Below, piece by piece: positions 1 to 9,236 of a stretch of DNA of 64,000 nucleotides. The number at the start of each line of letters is the position of its first letter. Position 1 is the first letter of the stretch. The position numbers and the translations under genes were made by a program. Origin of the DNA: Notolepis coatsorum (taxonomy: Eukaryota > Chordata > Actinopteri > Aulopiformes > Paralepididae); assembly GCA_963971535.1 (NCBI GenBank), contig OZ020599.1, forward strand, positions 99,840,571 to 99,904,570, read 5' to 3'. Below the pieces are notes generated by a model. That model did not search any database and was not told the DNA's origin. It worked only from the letters and a program-made list of their open reading frames with translations.

Positions 1-783
1 TATCTGCGCTTGTAATCGGTCGCGCTCGGCTTCGCGCTTGATGAGAGCGAGGCCGCGCTCTGCTTCTCTTTGGGCACCGGCAGCGGCGCGCTGGGCTTCG
101 GCGGCGGCGCGCTGGGCTTCGGCGCGGTCTCTTCCCATATTCTCTTCCGTCTGGAGGCGTCTAATCTCTAGGCGTATGCGGTCTTCGTCACTCCGTTGCT
201 GCGCTTGAAGGCGTTCTCTTTCCATGGAAGAATGTTCGCGCTCGCTAAGCGTCTGTGCTTGGAGTCGAACGCGCTCGGTTGAGGCTGCCAGGCTGGCGAT
301 AAAGGCCTGCGCCAGCATCTTGTCCGCCTCGCTGGGGGAAGATGCTGGTTGAGGTGATCTGCTCCTGGTAGTACTCGTTGGAGATCCGTTCTCCTGTCGC
401 GTATCGAGGAGATCCATCTCCGGGGTGCGCGTCCCTTCTTGTGGTGGGTCGGGTTCCATCCCTGGAGGGCTTTCTTTATCCTGGAGCTCTCCGGGGACTA
501 CTTCTTCGGTCTTGGCGGGGGGTAAAGTCATGTCGGGTCCCTCCTGGTCCCCACCGTGAGCTTGGTCAGTTACGTTAGAACCCACTAGGGTCTCTACTGG
601 CGGGGTAGTCTGGTCGGTAGGGTCCGACATAATTTTACTATCTACTTTTTCCGCGTTTAACGTCTGTAGAAAGCTAGGTAGTATACTGGCAACGTAATCC
701 TCTAAGTACTGAGGTGTCTGCCGTCTACGCTGCGGGCGATCTATTTTAGGAGAACCGTTTGTGGAGTGTTCATCATTAGCCAT
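1..783 (-). CDS. LTR-retrotransposon gag-like protein, partial (runs off left edge)
   Basis: An uninterrupted minus-strand frame of 261 codons starts at ATG 783-781 (MANDEHSTNG...) and is still open at base 1. Residues 19-31 (RRRQTPQYLEDYV) form a basic-then-aromatic motif of a kind common near the start of gag-like proteins of fish LTR elements. Residues about 50-150 are acidic and rich in Pro, Thr and Ser. From about residue 160 to the edge the chain is rich in Arg, Glu, Gln and Ala with repeated AQRAAAE-type heptads, which suggests a long coiled coil. A primer-binding-like site and an LTR-like stretch lie just upstream, as expected for the first frame of an LTR element. BEL/Pao is my best guess from the primer-site sequence. 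No protease or polymerase is visible because the window ends. A host coiled-coil exon is possible but less likely. Confidence 0.65.
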   Translation of the reverse strand, partial: MANDEHSTNGSPKIDRPQRRRQTPQYLEDYVASILPSFLQTLNAEKVDSKIMSDPTDQTTPPVETLVGSNVTDQAHGGDQEGPDMTLPPAKTEEVVPGELQDKESPPGMEPDPPQEGTRTPEMDLLDTRQENGSPTSTTRSRSPQPASSPSEADKMLAQAFIASLAASTERVRLQAQTLSEREHSSMERERLQAQQRSDEDRIRLEIRRLQTEENMGRDRAEAQRAAAEAQRAAAGAQREAERGLALIKREAERDRLQAQI

Positions 784-823
784 GTCAATATTAATACCAC
801 TATATTAATATTACGCTAGTTAC

Positions 824-844
824 CATCCGGCTCGAAGGACCAAT
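824..844 (-). other. Primer-binding-site-like sequence
   Basis: On the minus strand TTGGTCCTTCGAGCCGGAT lies between an LTR-like end (TTACA, at 845) and the gag-like ATG at 783. Many metazoan LTR elements, including BEL/Pao, have a site beginning TGG at this place for tRNA priming. The matching tRNA was not determined. Confidence 0.5.
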
Positions 845-1840
845 TGTAACTGAGGGGTACAATTCCCTGACTGTATTAATAAGTATGGTATCATTAAACC
901 ACTACTGTCTTATGTACATTACTACTGGCCATACAGTACACAGGTATCTTATGATGAACACTTCCCACAATGACTCGGTTCCACACAAAACTGGGTTTAA
1001 GTATTTATTAGCAGCAATGATAGTACATAATATACTTTACTTTGGATGCGCTTATAAGGCAAAGGAATGTGCGTAGGCAAATCAATAACGTATGTCCATT
1101 CTCATATTACGCAGGAGATAATAATACAACCTGAATCTTAGGAATTATATCTATGGTACTCTAGTAAGATAGCGGGAGATACTGGTAGGGTCCCTCCGGT
1201 TGTAAGCCAGCAAGGGGAGAGGATTTGTCGGTAGTAGAGTCTGGGTCAACGATGATAAAGAGACTCCAAGTACAGGAGACGGTGCAATAATCTCTTGATC
1301 CGCAGACGAATACAGCTGTTCTCCGTAGCATGCAGCTCCGCATGGAAGAAAGCTAGCCGGCCTCAGGCTTCTGAGAGGCGGGCTCGACGTTGCTCCTCAC
1401 AGGGTAAATCCCACACAATTGTGGGTGTAGGCGATTCTCCGCTCCATCAATTACAGGACCAAAGCAAATATAATCCAGCCGAAAAGGGCTATGTAGTCGT
1501 CGGTAGGTTATCCAGTGTACATGATCCACACGGTCCTCGTCTAGGGCTCCTCGGGTGAAAGCGCCAGGGTAAGCAGCCCAGCCTGGATAAGCACACTAGC
1601 TGGTACGAGGAAACGTTGGTGATACTGGTCACTGTAGAACGGTAGCCGCACGATACACTATACATAAATAGACTATTACTGACTTAATAGAATAGGTCAA
1701 ACTCGACGGTACAGCGTTAAACTCTGATACTTCAGTTATTAATTTGCACGCGGTCTCAATGCTCTATTTGGGGCCAAACAGGCCATACTTCACCGCACGT
1801 TGTATCGTGGGTGAGGCTTCAACTTATTGGGTAACTCTTA
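845..1840 (-). mobile_element. Probable LTR of the retrotransposon at 1-783
   Basis: This roughly 1-kb stretch has no coding frame and ends (minus strand) in TTACA directly before the primer-site-like sequence, as an LTR 3' end would. A TTATAAG box lies at about 1050 on the minus strand. The outer boundary cannot be fixed because only one LTR is inside the window. It must end before the LINE-derived sequence that begins near 1845. Confidence 0.4.
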
Positions 1841-1844
1841 CTTT

Positions 1845-2145
1845 AGCTATGTTTCTAAGGTGGAAGAATTAAGGTTTTGTCAACTTGTTGATTGTGATTT
1901 AAAGCTTAGGTCTGAGTCTACCATGACACCAAGACTTAACTCACTCAAATACAGTTAGCAGCTGGATAGACCACAGATGGAAATTAGCTTCTGCTAAATC
2001 TGGTGCAAACATATTTTCATGTAACAATGATGAATTGTTTATTTTTTTTTTATTTTTTTTTATTTTTTTTTTTAAATAGATTCGGGGCTTTTCAGAAAAC
2101 ATTCGGGGCTTGAGCCCAAGTAGCCACCCCCTAGCTCCGTCCCTG
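1845..2145 (-). mobile_element. Composite repeat: LINE RT remnant plus hAT terminal sequence (copy 1)
   Basis: The minus strand at about 1848-1948 translates to LSLGVMVDSDLSFKSQS and LRNIAKV, the segment that follows the RT palm in L2/Rex-type LINEs, with an in-frame stop. The distal end on the minus strand reads CAGGGACGGAGCTAGG, resembling a hAT terminal inverted repeat, and ends at 2145. Essentially the same composite occurs at 13988-14295, so it moved or was copied as a unit. A poly-T/A tract at 2039-2072 separates the parts. Confidence 0.6.
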
Positions 2146-2147
2146 GT

Positions 2148-2734
2148 CCTGGCCACGAGCTGGGTGGTGGAAAACCCTTCGGAGCTCTGCCACGAAGTCT
2201 GGGTAGGAGAAACAAAATCAGCCCTCATAGACCAGGAAGCAGTAACCCACTGTGCTGCTCGGCCTGTGAGCAGGTTAGTCATGTAAGCTACTCGGGCTCC
2301 CTGTGACGTAAATCGGCTGGGTTGATGAAGGAAAACCAACTCACATTGCATGATGAATGTGGCACAATCCTCGAAGTTACCGTCGAACAAACGTGGTTCG
2401 GAGAGACGGGGCTCCCGAGGTGCGAGGTCGGGAGGTGCGGGGTCTGTCGCGGCGGCGGGTGGTGATCTGGCTGGGACTCCTGGGACAGGTGGGGTTAAAA
2501 GCAGGGTGTTGCACTGAGAGCCTGTAGCTGGTGCAGAATATCAGCCTGCTGATTACCCTGGGCTGTCTGCTGGGTGGCCAGAGTGTTAAGAGACTCCTGA
2601 ACAGGCTGGACCTGGGCCCGGAGGTCCTGCACAGCAGCCGCAGCCGCACCTAACTGTTGGGTGTGGTCGTTGGTCAACTCGATCTGGACCGCCAACGCTG
2701 CCCTAACTCTGTCTGTGTCGGCTGGGGTCGACAT
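2148..2734 (-). pseudogene. Ty3/gypsy-type gag, frameshifted and truncated
   Basis: The minus-strand frame from ATG 2734 (MSTPADTDRVRAALAVQIEL) runs 79 codons through a Gln-rich amphipathic segment to a stop at 2495. The similarity continues in another frame: a Pro/Ala-rich linker, then PRLFDGNFEDCATFIMQCEL and FTSQGARVAYMTNLLTGRAA, typical of the retrotransposon gag (capsid-like) domain of gypsy elements. At least one frameshift near 2490 separates the parts. The frame ends where the LINE/hAT composite begins at about 2145, so the C-terminal capsid, zinc knuckle and pol are missing. Not functional. Confidence 0.75.
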
Positions 2735-2779
2735 GGTCGGGTCGTAATGTTATGGTTTGTTACCAACCCCAACAGCACG

Positions 2780-3530
2780 GCACAGACAAGTAGTTCAGAG
2801 TTAGCCAAAAACCAGGCCGTATTTATTTCCAATAACAGAGAATAGCAAAAACAACTAAAAGCACAAGTGGGGAATGTTCTTGGCAGAGTTGTCTGCGGCT
2901 CTGCAGCTCGTCTCAGAGCAGAGACGGCTTTGTGGCGTTGCGCCTCTGACTCTGCGGCTCTGCAGCTACTTGAAGATCCACTCGGGGAGGAACAGAGAGA
3001 GAGAATTGTCAACAAATAAGCAAACGGAATACAAGGCAGTCCAGTCCTCCTTAGCTGAGTCCAGTATAAACACAAGTAACAAATCTTCAGTGTTTACCAA
3101 ACACACAAGTTTAGCTGAGTCCAGTACAAACAAAAACGGCACATCTTCAGTGTTACCCAAACACACAAAAACAGAAGGTCCCGAGTCAGGAAGATGCGAG
3201 GAAAAACAGAGTATCCAAAAAAAGTACGTTCCAAAACTCACCCAGGCGCAATTGCGCAAAGCGGGCAACGAGGCACAGATCCAACGGATGGCAGAGAAAA
3301 GCAACAGCGGCGACTTCCATAGACGTCCTGGAGAAAAACAGACGGGGTACAACACGGGAGGAAACAAGCAGCAGCCAGTGGTAATCCAAAACGACCCGAC
3401 ACAGAACGTTAGGAACACCAGAGTATATAAGGGCTCCACCGAGCTGATTAGAACTCACTTCAGGTGCGCGAAGGTAATTGGTACCTTGAAGCGTGCGGAA
3501 TCGGACCAATCCTCACACCGCGTCCATCAA
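2780..3530 (-). mobile_element. Gypsy LTR / 5' leader upstream of the gag remnant
   Basis: This lies immediately upstream, on the minus strand, of the gag start at 2734. It contains a minus-strand TATA-like box (CCTTATATACTC, at about 3420-3431). Two imperfect direct repeats at 3048-3107 and 3108-3170 share a TTAGCTGAGTCCAGTA core. A 227-codon plus-strand frame at 2874-3557 crosses it but is low-complexity and I regard it as a chance frame. Exact LTR ends were not found. Confidence 0.45.
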
Positions 3531-3995
3531 ATCTGCCCCCTCCATCGAGTCTTTTAAATTTAAACTCAAAACTCACCTATATTCCCTAGCCTTCCCTGAT
3601 TCACTCTGACTTTTGCCATGTTTGTTTTGACGTGTTCTTTGTTTGTCTGTTCGTTGTTTATTTTTTCTGTTCAGCCAGAGAAATTGACATTCCCTAATGG
3701 ATATTAAAAGTGTGTCCGTAAATGAAAATGTATGTGCATATGGATATATTATTAGAAGATTGAATAATTGGTTGATATAAACGTAGATAATGTATGGAAA
3801 AGCTAAATTATATAATTATACTATATTGTATTATGAATTGATTAGGAGCATGTCTTGATGTTTTTAATTTGTCTGTATGCCATGTGAATGTCTGAGTGTA
3901 TAATGTAAGTCTGTACCTGTATGTTATGTGTTATGGACCCCAGGACTGCTGTGGCTAATGAGGATCCAAATAAAATATAACTTAAACTTCATCAT
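3531..3995 (+). mobile_element. LINE (L2/Rex-type) 3' end
   Basis: The plus strand at 3538-3610 reads SIESFKFKLKTHLYSLAFPD, the extreme C-terminus common to fish L2/Rex-like LINE ORF2 proteins. About 380 bp of 3' UTR follow, with the tail GGACCCCAGGA...GGATCCAAATAAA, and then a short (CAT)n run at about 3990. It is strongly 5'-truncated. Confidence 0.7.
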
Positions 3996-4175
3996 CATCA
4001 TCTTAGTGACAAGGGTTCAATTCAAGAGTTGTCACCTTAGTGCATGAAAAGATTGCATCACGTTCAAGGTCATAAAAAACTTAATTTGTAATATTTCGTT
4101 CCAATTCTTTTTTTATGAATACCACTATGAACCTAACTCAACATATCTATCAAAGATTCCAAATATTTCCGTTTG

Positions 4176-4289
4176 TAGGGTTAGGGTTAGGGTTAGGGTT
4201 AGGGGTTAGGGTTAGGGTTAGGGTTAGGGTTAGGGTTAGGGTTGGGGTTGGGGTTGGGGTTAGGGTTGGGGTTAGGGTTGGGTTAGGGG
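4176..4289 (+). repeat. Interstitial telomere-like repeat (TTAGGG)n
   Basis: About 18 units of TTAGGG with GGGGTT variants, in an internal chromosomal context. An opposite-strand tract follows 75 bp downstream. Confidence 0.9.
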
Positions 4290-4363
4290 ACTGTTGAGCA
4301 AGTGTTGGGGTGGGCACGGGCACAGGGATGAGATTTTACCTTCTCCTAATCTTTCTGTCTGGG

Positions 4364-4402
4364 TAACCCTAACCCTAACCCTAACCCTAACCATAACCCT
4401 AA
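4364..4402 (-). repeat. Interstitial telomere-like repeat (CCCTAA)n
   Basis: Six or so CCCTAA units with one variant. The orientation is inverted relative to the tract at 4176-4289. Confidence 0.85.
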
Positions 4403-4439
4403 TGGCAAGAAATAAACCACTATGGACGGTTTGAAAGCT

Positions 4440-4930
4440 AATATTGTTAACTTTTGTGTTAGAGGCAGACCCGGCGCCATGGGCTGGCATTAGGGGGCCG
4501 GGCCCGCCCACTGAGTCAGCTGTGCCCACCCTTTGGTCAATCAAAGTCGACTATCCAAATCCTTAGTCTGGGACAGCCCTAGTGGGCACTGATGTCAACA
4601 ACAACACTACTGAAGCTAGTACGGCACTCTGTGAGAATTCGTTTTCTACCCTCAAGAACGTCTTTACAGAACATCGCCTTAGTATGCTTCATCGACGCAA
4701 GGCCAATTTAATTCAGTTGGCATTTGAGAAGGACTTAACAAAAAAGTTCAGGAATGAGTGGAGGGGCAGTGTTTTAAGAAGATTTCACTCTGTCCCCAAA
4801 CGCCGCTTGCCGCTCTACTAATGATGGTGAGTAGCCTGTGGAGGAATTTTGTTTGCTTTTTTATGCACCTTATTTTTGTCAGTTCAGTTCAGTTTGTCAG
4901 TGAATTTAGAAGTGTTGAATAAATGGAGAC
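4440..4930 (+). pseudogene. hAT transposase C-terminal remnant
   Basis: The 79-codon frame from 4582 to 4821 contains TALCENSFSTLKNVFTEHRL followed by MLHRRKANLIQLAFEKDL. This matches the pattern of the hAT C-terminal dimerisation region (a Cys/Ala-Glu-x-Ser-Phe-Ser motif, then a helix with hydrophobic spacing). Only the C-terminus remains; the RNase H-like catalytic part is absent. GC-rich sequence at 4462-4505 (AGGGGGCCGGGCCCGCCCAC) may be element UTR. A possible polyadenylation signal, AATAAA, lies at about 4917. Confidence 0.55.
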
Positions 4931-4937
4931 TTTTCAA

Positions 4938-5490
4938 AGATATAGAATAGAATAGAATAGAAATGTATTATCCTGAGGGAAATTTGACACTGCAAATCAC
5001 TCAACATTAAACATTTAGACAGAACAAGTCACAAATAAGAATAACAAAACAAATGGCCTAAGAATATAATAAAATGAAATAGAATAAAAGATACAGTAAA
5101 TAAATACAGTACAAATATACTGAAGTCTACAGTAGGTGTAATATTGCACAGTGCTGTTTAAAAAGTAAGAGTCCAGGAAGATGGTAACTGTCACTCTGTG
5201 CTTAGTGATGCAGTGAGGCACAGTGATGCATTGTATAGTCTGATGGCTGTCGGAATGAAGGACTTCCTGTGCTGTTCAGTGCTGCATTTAGGTAGTGTGA
5301 GCCTATAACATGCTCCGTCTGTCAGCCAAGTCTGTGTATAGTGGGTGGGAGGGGTTTTCCCTGATGGCCTGGAGCTTAGCAAGGTTCCTCCTCTCCGCCA
5401 CCCTCGCTAGAGTCCAGCTCCACCCCAACATGCTACTGGCCTTCCTGACCATCCTGCCTGTTTGTGTCCCCTGCTCTCAGTCCGCTGCCC
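4938..5490 (-). mobile_element. LINE (Rex-like) 3' end, minus strand
   Basis: On the minus strand, RKSFIPTAIRLYNASL (about 5220-5270) is the C-terminal signature found in fish Rex-type LINE proteins, preceded by RLTLPKCSTEQH. The 3' end reads TTTCCCTCAGGATAATA and then a (TATTC)n tail at 4945-4965, matching the usual 'CCCTCAGGATCAATAAA' type tail. It is 5'-truncated and not translatable as a whole. Confidence 0.7.
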
Positions 5491-5925
5491 CAGCAGGTCT
5501 GTTATATATATCCGTTCAGTCTGTTTTTGTATAAGTGAATGTTCTTAAGATAGAGAGAAATTAGATTTTTCAATTGCCTCTCTGCTGTTTAGTTCAGCAC
5601 CATGGGCAGTGCCAAGCAAGCCACAGCGCCGTTGTCCTAGCTGAAACGTATTATAGGGAACCTGTGTTGAAAAACCATTGTGCCCCCCCGAGAACATTTT
5701 ATGCCCCCCCACTAATTTGTTTCTGCAGCCTGGTCTGGTTAGAGGGTTTCAAAGTCTAATCTTTTCAAATTCTGTGAATATATGGAAAATAAGCAAACGG
5801 ACACAATTTCATGACATAATAATCAACACAGCCATCGTTGTACACAGAAACACAAAAAAATATAGGCAAAAAACACAAAATAGTCGCTAAGGGGGCAGAA
5901 GAGCTAAACAAGGCCAGAGTGAATA
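5491..5925. other. No recognised feature
   Basis: An AT-rich stretch with a short ATATAT run at 5504 and runs of C at 5683 and 5705. I see no coding signature, terminal repeats or RNA gene. Confidence 0.5.
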
Positions 5926-6655
5926 ATGTATAAGGCACATAACAACTCACTTCCAAGCTGCATTCAGAAGTTGTTCCAAACTAGAGAGAGCCAGTATGAA
6001 CTCAGGGGAACATGTGTCTTCAAAAACACAAAGGCAAGGATGAATATTAAAAGTAGATGTATATCTGTTAATGCGGTAAACATGTGGCATAACTGTGACA
6101 ATGAATTCAAAATGTGTAGTTTGATTAATAAATTTAAGAACATTTTCAAATATAAGGTGATACATAAATTGAGAGGATCCAGCGTGGAGATGTTCAAGAA
6201 GGTGGATGGAAAGAGAGGAAGTGGAAGACCAAGAAGAGGCTGGGTAGACGATGTCTGTGATTGGAGCGGAGTGAGAGGCGGGGTCACGGAGTTGGAGAGA
6301 AGAAGTGGGGACAGAATGGGTTGGAGAGTGATGGGCAACCTTCCGATCGAAGAAGCCACCTGATGATGATGATAAATATAAAACGTTATTATAATCATAA
6401 TTATATTTGATTATAATATAACTGTATATTACAACTTTGACAAAAAAATACGTTTTAATATACGTTTTGTATATTACTGTATGTACATTATAATTTCTTT
6501 TAATAATGCAATGTAAAAAGGGTAGGCGCAATATAAACCTCAGCTTCAACCTACACCTTTTCCGTCGTTTTTTTTATACATTTCCTACTACTGTATGTAT
6601 GTACTCATAATTGCTTTATAAAAAAAAGGCAGAAATAAAAATCATTCATTCATTC
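5926..6655 (+). mobile_element. LINE 3' end, interrupted by a second LINE
   Basis: The frame from 5926 reads MYKAHNNSLPSCIQKLFQTR...ISVNAVNMWHN, the same C-terminal family as the minus-strand copy at 48978-49274 (ISICGVKLWNSL). Its 3' UTR resumes after the insertion, with a GGGTAGGCGCAATA motif near 6520 and a tail of (ATTC)n at 6638-6655. Residues usually conserved (Gly/Val-Lys-Leu-Trp-Asn-Ser) are altered, so this is an old copy. Confidence 0.65.
6156..6373 (+). mobile_element. RTE-like LINE 3' fragment inserted in another LINE
   Basis: The frame contains RGSGRPRRGWVDDVCDWSG then a Glu-Arg-Arg...Asp-Arg...Trp-Arg pattern. This is the C-terminal GRPRxxW...DRxxWR signature of RTE-like endonuclease/RT proteins. 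It ends in a (TGA)n tail at 6361-6372, as RTE elements often end in a short microsatellite. The direct repeat AAATATAA at 6148-6155 and 6374-6381 flanks it and is the likely target duplication. Confidence 0.6.
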
Positions 6656-6659
6656 AAAG

Positions 6660-7155
6660 TACCCTTAGATTGCACGATACACGCCCTGACTGCGCCGGTA
6701 ACAGCTTTTATGTGCTGCCTCGTCATCTCAACCTAAATTATTCATGTTGGATCTAAACACGTTGGAACAGATTTATCCCGCTGTTCTACCAGATCAGGAG
6801 GGTCTGTTTACATTGTACGCCGCACGGACTTGCCAGCCATAAAGCATGCTTAAAATAAAAAACACACGTCGTAACGGAACAACAGAGCTGTCCGCTTTCC
6901 TCTCACACCTCTCTGAAGCGCTCGCCTCCTAAGGGGACAGATGTGCTGATGGCAAATTGCCACAACGTTTCATTTGGATGCTATTGCAATGGGATGCCGG
7001 CCACCATTTTTCACACAGAGGTTGAAAAGTTGGATTCATTTAGCATATTCTGTGAAATGTGTAATAGAGTGAATCCTATTTTTCGGACTTCAAACCATTA
7101 AATTGTTCAAAACTGAGTCATTGCTATTGGCTGCTATTTTGTGTCTCACAAGCAT
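6660..7155. other. Apparently unique sequence
   Basis: I see no coding frame, terminal repeat or tail in this stretch. The base composition is balanced. It could be ancestral non-repetitive DNA between insertions. Confidence 0.4.
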
Positions 7156-7721
7156 TAAAAAAAAGAAAGACGCATCCCACAAGTTTGTCCTTCCGCGTTC
7201 GCCTTTTGCGCTCTGATTGGCCACTGACCTACGCTAGTTTTGCCCCCACGCCGGTATGAGCGTAGAAATAATGCGTGGAGATGAGCGTCGAAATAATGCG
7301 TGGAGAGCACTTTGAAATGGGTATCACAGTAGTACGCCCTACTGTAGAACATGACATATTAGCATGACATCTGATTTATTAATGCCAATACTAAAGATTC
7401 GGGATCTTTTAGATTTAGTTCAAGTTTTGGTTGGATGTGTGTAGGTATATGTATGTATTGTGCTGTATAATGACAATACATTTGAATCGAATCTCATTTT
7501 GAAATCGCTACCTGTTGAGTGGATCACCATGGTGCAATGCGCTCACCTCCGAAGCTGTCTGACACGCCACTGTCGTGTCCATATAGGCAGCGTAGCGATT
7601 TCAAAATGAGATTCGATTAAAATGTATTGTCATTATACAGCACAATACATACATATACATATACACCATCCAACCAGAGTGGATACATTTATTAAACGTA
7701 AATAAAAAAAAATAAAAATTT

Positions 7722-7793
7722 AACCAAGAGTGATTTGAACTTGTGACCATATAGGCTCCACAGCCAGCTGGCGAACAAGTTGAGCTAAGTCAG
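7722..7793 (-). repeat. Degenerate tRNA-like / SINE-head sequence
   Basis: On the minus strand a TTAGCTCAAC... segment resembles a pol III box A. AAGTTCAAATCAC, about 40 bases further on, resembles box B (GGTTCGAATCC). It lies between the inverted-repeat arms of the foldback element. It is too diverged to be a tRNA gene. Confidence 0.35.
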
Positions 7794-8007
7794 CAGATGT
7801 TAAAACTGAGTGACTAATCCATAATTTACACTTGTGCCAATTGCGTTTGTCCCGAATCTTTAGTATTGGCATTAATAAATCAGATGTCATGCTCATTATG
7901 TCATGTTCTACAGTAGGGCGTACTACTGTGATACCTATTTCAAAGTGCGTGTGTGCGAGGCTCGCTCTCCGCTCTCCACGCATTATTTCTACGCTCATAC
8001 CGGCGTG

Positions 8008-8070
8008 TAGCCCCTTACGTGACTGCGATAAAAGCCCCTGGCTTGCAGATCTCAGTCACGTAAGGGGCTA
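8008..8070. mobile_element. 63-bp miniature transposon with 9-bp target duplication
   Basis: The ends are perfect 18-bp inverted repeats, TAGCCCCTTACGTGACTG and its complement, around a 27-bp centre. The direct repeat ACCGGCGTG flanks it at 7999-8007 and 8071-8079. The opposite arm of the foldback (about 7238-7246) has ACCGGCGTG only once in the equivalent position, so it serves as the empty site. A 9-bp duplication is typical of Mutator-like elements; assignment is inference. Confidence 0.8.
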
Positions 8071-8347
8071 ACCGGCGTGGGGGCAAAACTAGCGTAGGTC
8101 AGTGGCCAATCAGAGCGCAAAAGGCGAACGCGGAAGGACAACTGGCTTGTGGGAAGTACTGTATAGACGCGCACTGGACAGTATGTTGCCCAAAATGTTA
8201 GTACTGTTGTTGTTGTTGTTGTGAAAATGATGACTAAAGCCCTTTGATCTCTATCCCTCTGGATAACAGAATTAAACCATGTCACATAATTCCAGTCTGC
8301 CTTGTTGAGGAGATTGTATAATCTACTCTGCACACTCCTACGCAGAG

Positions 8348-8747
8348 CTGTTTCTACGCATGTACATCACCTGCTACACACCTCTGTCTCTACGCCTGTA
8401 CGTCATAGCCTGCTAAACACCTCTGTCTCTACACCTGTACGTCACAGCCTGCTAAACACCTCTGTCTCTACGCCTATACGTCACAGCCTGCTAAACACCT
8501 GTCTCTACACCTGTACATCACAGCCAGCTAACACCTGTCTCTACGCCTGTACGTCACAGCCTGCTAAACACCTCTGTCTCTACACCTGTACATCACAGCC
8601 TGCTAAACACCTCTGTCTCTACGCCTGTACGTCACAGCCTGCTAAACACCTCTATCTCTACGCCTGTACATCACAGCCTGCTAAACACCTCTGTCTCTAC
8701 GCCTGTACGTCACAGCCTGCTAAACACCTCTGTCTCTACGCCTGTAC
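8348..8747 (+). repeat. Minisatellite, about 39-bp unit, roughly 10 copies
   Basis: Tandem units of CTGTCTCTACGCCTGTACGT + CACAGCCTGCTAAACACCT, with two shortened units near 8495-8545. Because 39 is a multiple of three, a 158-codon frame crosses it; this is a repeat artefact, not a gene. Confidence 0.95.
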
Positions 8748-9069
8748 ATGTACAGTACCAGGTACCAATAGCGAGTAGAGTCTAGTAGAGTCGAGTCGAA
8801 TAGGTACCATACAGTGGAAAAGCGGCATTAGTAACTGGACTTATCCTTTCAATTAACAGAAAGCTGTTGTCAAGGCGACATCTCTTATGGGGTATGTTTT
8901 GTTCTGTCTCTAGCTTGGCTTCTGCTCTGAGCCCAAATTATATTGGATTTTTTCCCCACCAACACAATTGAAAATGCCCTGAGCTACAGTACCATACAAT
9001 GCGATACGGCATGTCGCCAGGTTTCTCTGGGGTATGGCATCCAAGTTAACCAGGGGGTGAATTGTTTTA
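8748..9069. other. Possible hAT MITE fragment, otherwise unassigned
   Basis: AGTCGAGTCGAATAGGTACC and CATACAGTGGAAAAGCGGC near 8780-8825 resemble ends of hAT-type fish MITEs. No matching second end was located. Nothing else is recognised. Confidence 0.3.
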
Positions 9070-9236
9070 GTAAATGGTAAATGGTGCATTTATATAGCGC
9101 TTCTATCCAAAGCGCTTTACAATTTGTTCCTCACATTTAACCATTCACTCACACATTCACACACCGACGTCAGAGGCGACCATGCAAGGTGCCAGCCTGC
9201 TCATCGGGAGCAGTTAGGGGTTAAGTAAGTGTCTTG
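9070..9236 (-). repeat. SINE body fragment, minus strand
   Basis: It shares AAAGCGCTTTAC, the CATGCAAGGTGCCAGCCTGC block and the GAGCAGTTAGGGGTTAAG block with the SINE at 11318-11556 in the opposite orientation. The tRNA-like head is missing; the fragment stops at the LINE tail at 9236. Confidence 0.7.

Larger units (their letters stand above)
7175..8154. mobile_element. Nested foldback (long inverted repeat) element
   Basis: Outer arms 7175-7404 and 7851-8154 are inverted copies, for example GGCCACTGACCTACGCTAG against CTAGCGTAGGTCAGTGGCC. A second inverted pair lies inside, 7428-7511 and 7592-7676, around GAATCGAATCTCATTTTGAA. The right outer arm is longer because it carries the 63-bp insertion at 8008-8070, and the left arm has a short local duplication near 7253-7300. 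There is no coding capacity. I cannot assign a superfamily; no target duplication was found around the outer arms. Confidence 0.75.

Noticed and set aside
2874..3557. 227-codon plus-strand open frame
   Set aside because: It lies antisense across a gypsy LTR with internal direct repeats; composition is low-complexity and no domain is visible.
7722..7793. tRNA gene
   Set aside because: Boxes A and B are degenerate and a cloverleaf cannot be closed; it is better seen as a SINE-like remnant.
8302..8778. 158-codon Cys/Thr-rich repeat protein
   Set aside because: It is the translation of a 39-bp minisatellite.
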